A stretch of 21,612 nucleotides of DNA from contig CANFZJ010000014.1 in the NCBI GenBank assembly GCA_947451445.1, positions 1-21,612 on the forward strand. Reading direction: 5' to 3'. Both the position numbers and the translations under genes were made by a program. This stretch comes from Comamonadaceae bacterium (GTDB lineage Bacteria; Pseudomonadota; Gammaproteobacteria; Burkholderiales; Burkholderiaceae_C). Each line of letters begins with the position of its first letter. Positions within the stretch are counted from its first letter, which is position 1. This document shows positions 20,890 through 21,612 of this stretch, piece after piece. Under the pieces are notes generated by a model, which was not told the DNA's origin, did no database searches, and was given only the letters and a program-made list of their open reading frames with translations.

Positions 20890-21612
20890 ATGCCAACCGC
20901 CCCCCACGCCGTCTCCCGCCTGCGCACCGCCCGCCTGGCCCGCAGTGCCAAGCCCTTTTTAGCCCGGGGCGGGCCCAGTGGCGAGCGTTGCGCGGGCTGC
21001 CGCTTGCTGCCCCGCTACTGCATGTGCGCGCTGCGCCCGGTGGTGGCGACCCAGGCTGGGGTGTGTCTGGTGATGGCCGATATTGAACCGCTCAAGCCCA
21101 GCAACACCGGCTGGCTGGTGGCCGATGTGGTGGCCGACACGTTTGCTTTTGGCTGGGCGCGCACCGAGGTGGACCCGGCTTTGCTGGCCCTGCTGGCCGA
21201 TCCGCAGTGGCAGCCGTACCTGGTGTTTCCGGGTGACAACGTGGCACCGGAGCGGGTGGTGACGGACGTGCTGCTGCCAGACCCCGCAGGCAAGCGCCCG
21301 CTGTTTGTCCTGCTGGACGCCACCTGGCCCGAGGCGCGCAAGATGTTCCGCAAAAGCCCCTACCTGGACCACCTGCCACTGCTGAGCCTGCAGCCCGAGC
21401 AGCTGTCGCGCTACCGCCTGCGCCGGACCCGCAACGACGGCCACCTGTGCACGTCGGAGGTGGCGGCGCTGTGCCTGGAGCTGGCCGGTGAGCTGCACGC
21501 CGCGCAGACGCTGGAGTCCTACCTGGACGTCTTCACCCACCGCTACCTGCAGGCCAAGCAGCAGCAGCCGGCCGATGTGGAGAACGCGGCGCACCAGCAG
21601 TTAAAGAGTTTG
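20890..21612 (+). CDS. DTW-domain protein, TapT/TuaA-type tRNA-uridine aminocarboxypropyltransferase (3' truncated by window)
   Basis: The frame is open from ATG 20890 to the last base (241 codons), with no stop. An N-terminal cysteine cluster ERCAGCRLLPRYCMCALRPV is the zinc-binding-like start of DTW proteins. LLDATWPEARKMF carries the DTW/DATW signature. RLRRTRNDGHLCTSEVAA matches the conserved R-x-R...L-x-T-x-E region that contributes to SAM binding. The family (E. coli TapT/YfiP) makes acp3U at position 47 of tRNAs from SAM. The long N-terminal tail (SRLRTARLARSAKPFLARGG) is basic. There is no strong Shine-Dalgarno; the start could also be further in. Confidence 0.9.
   Translation, partial: MPTAPHAVSRLRTARLARSAKPFLARGGPSGERCAGCRLLPRYCMCALRPVVATQAGVCLVMADIEPLKPSNTGWLVADVVADTFAFGWARTEVDPALLALLADPQWQPYLVFPGDNVAPERVVTDVLLPDPAGKRPLFVLLDATWPEARKMFRKSPYLDHLPLLSLQPEQLSRYRLRRTRNDGHLCTSEVAALCLELAGELHAAQTLESYLDVFTHRYLQAKQQQPADVENAAHQQLKSL

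Overview
The window is GC-rich, densely coded DNA from a Gram-negative betaproteobacterium, most likely Burkholderiales/Comamonadaceae (Rhodoferax-, Polaromonas- or Acidovorax-like). This rests on gene content (DiaA-DolP pair, pilT/pilU retraction locus divergent from a YggS gene, OhrR/Ohr, SrkA, FUSC transporter) and on AT-containing palindromic repeats that look like the dispersed repeats of this family. The assignment is inference from pattern and memory, not a search. I recognised no rRNA, tRNA, CRISPR array or complete insertion sequence.

Layout. 1-1022: the end of a DiaA/GmhA-type SIS protein and the DolP-type BON lipoprotein, closed by a strong terminator. 1135-4908 (minus): an operon-like run of pilT, a stand-alone cyclic-nucleotide-binding protein, pilU and a 3-hydroxyisobutyrate-dehydrogenase-family gene, with gaps of 25, 13 and 7 bp. 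4944-5642: YggS/PLPBP. 5728-8691 (minus): a GMC oxidoreductase, then a MATE transporter. 8893-9753: 3-hydroxybutyryl-CoA dehydrogenase. 9794-10934: the organic-peroxide module ohrR-ohr. 10955-11977: SrkA-like kinase with a possible coupled 50-aa ORF. 12069-13876 (minus): M14 metallopeptidase and alpha/beta hydrolase sharing a 4-bp stop/start overlap. 13984-14103: a possible small membrane protein. 14112-15155 (minus): Stealth-family sugar-phosphate transferase. 15280-17619: a kinase-like/HDOD/GAF signalling protein. 17662-18156 (minus): an unknown acidic protein. 18233-20437 (minus): a FUSC transporter. 20475-20771: a YefM-YoeB chimera left by a decayed toxin-antitoxin locus. 20890-end: a DTW-domain (TapT-like) gene cut by the window edge.

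The most unusual layer is not a conventional gene. At least four kinds of palindromic element are spread through the window. (i) A 50-bp element has four gap-free full-length copies (5651, 11498, 18181 minus, and a degenerate one at 20798) plus a possible half copy at 1895. One copy lies in frame inside the SrkA-like kinase just before its catalytic loop. (ii) A ~95-bp element occurs twice (8707 and 10276); three paired positions in its hairpin have changed together. (iii) A 62-bp nested palindrome appears to be read through as the N-terminus of the Stealth protein. (iv) A 101-bp inverted repeat overlaps a stop codon. Together they suggest that small palindromes have repeatedly landed in, and been accommodated by, genes and gene ends here.

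Genes that plausibly work together: PilT, PilU and the cyclic-nucleotide protein in type IV pilus retraction; OhrR and Ohr in organic hydroperoxide defence, with SrkA as another stress protein next door; DiaA and DolP as the conserved pair seen in E. coli. No gap longer than 300 bases lacks a gene; the largest (8692-8892) holds repeat family 2 and the RBS of the dehydrogenase gene.
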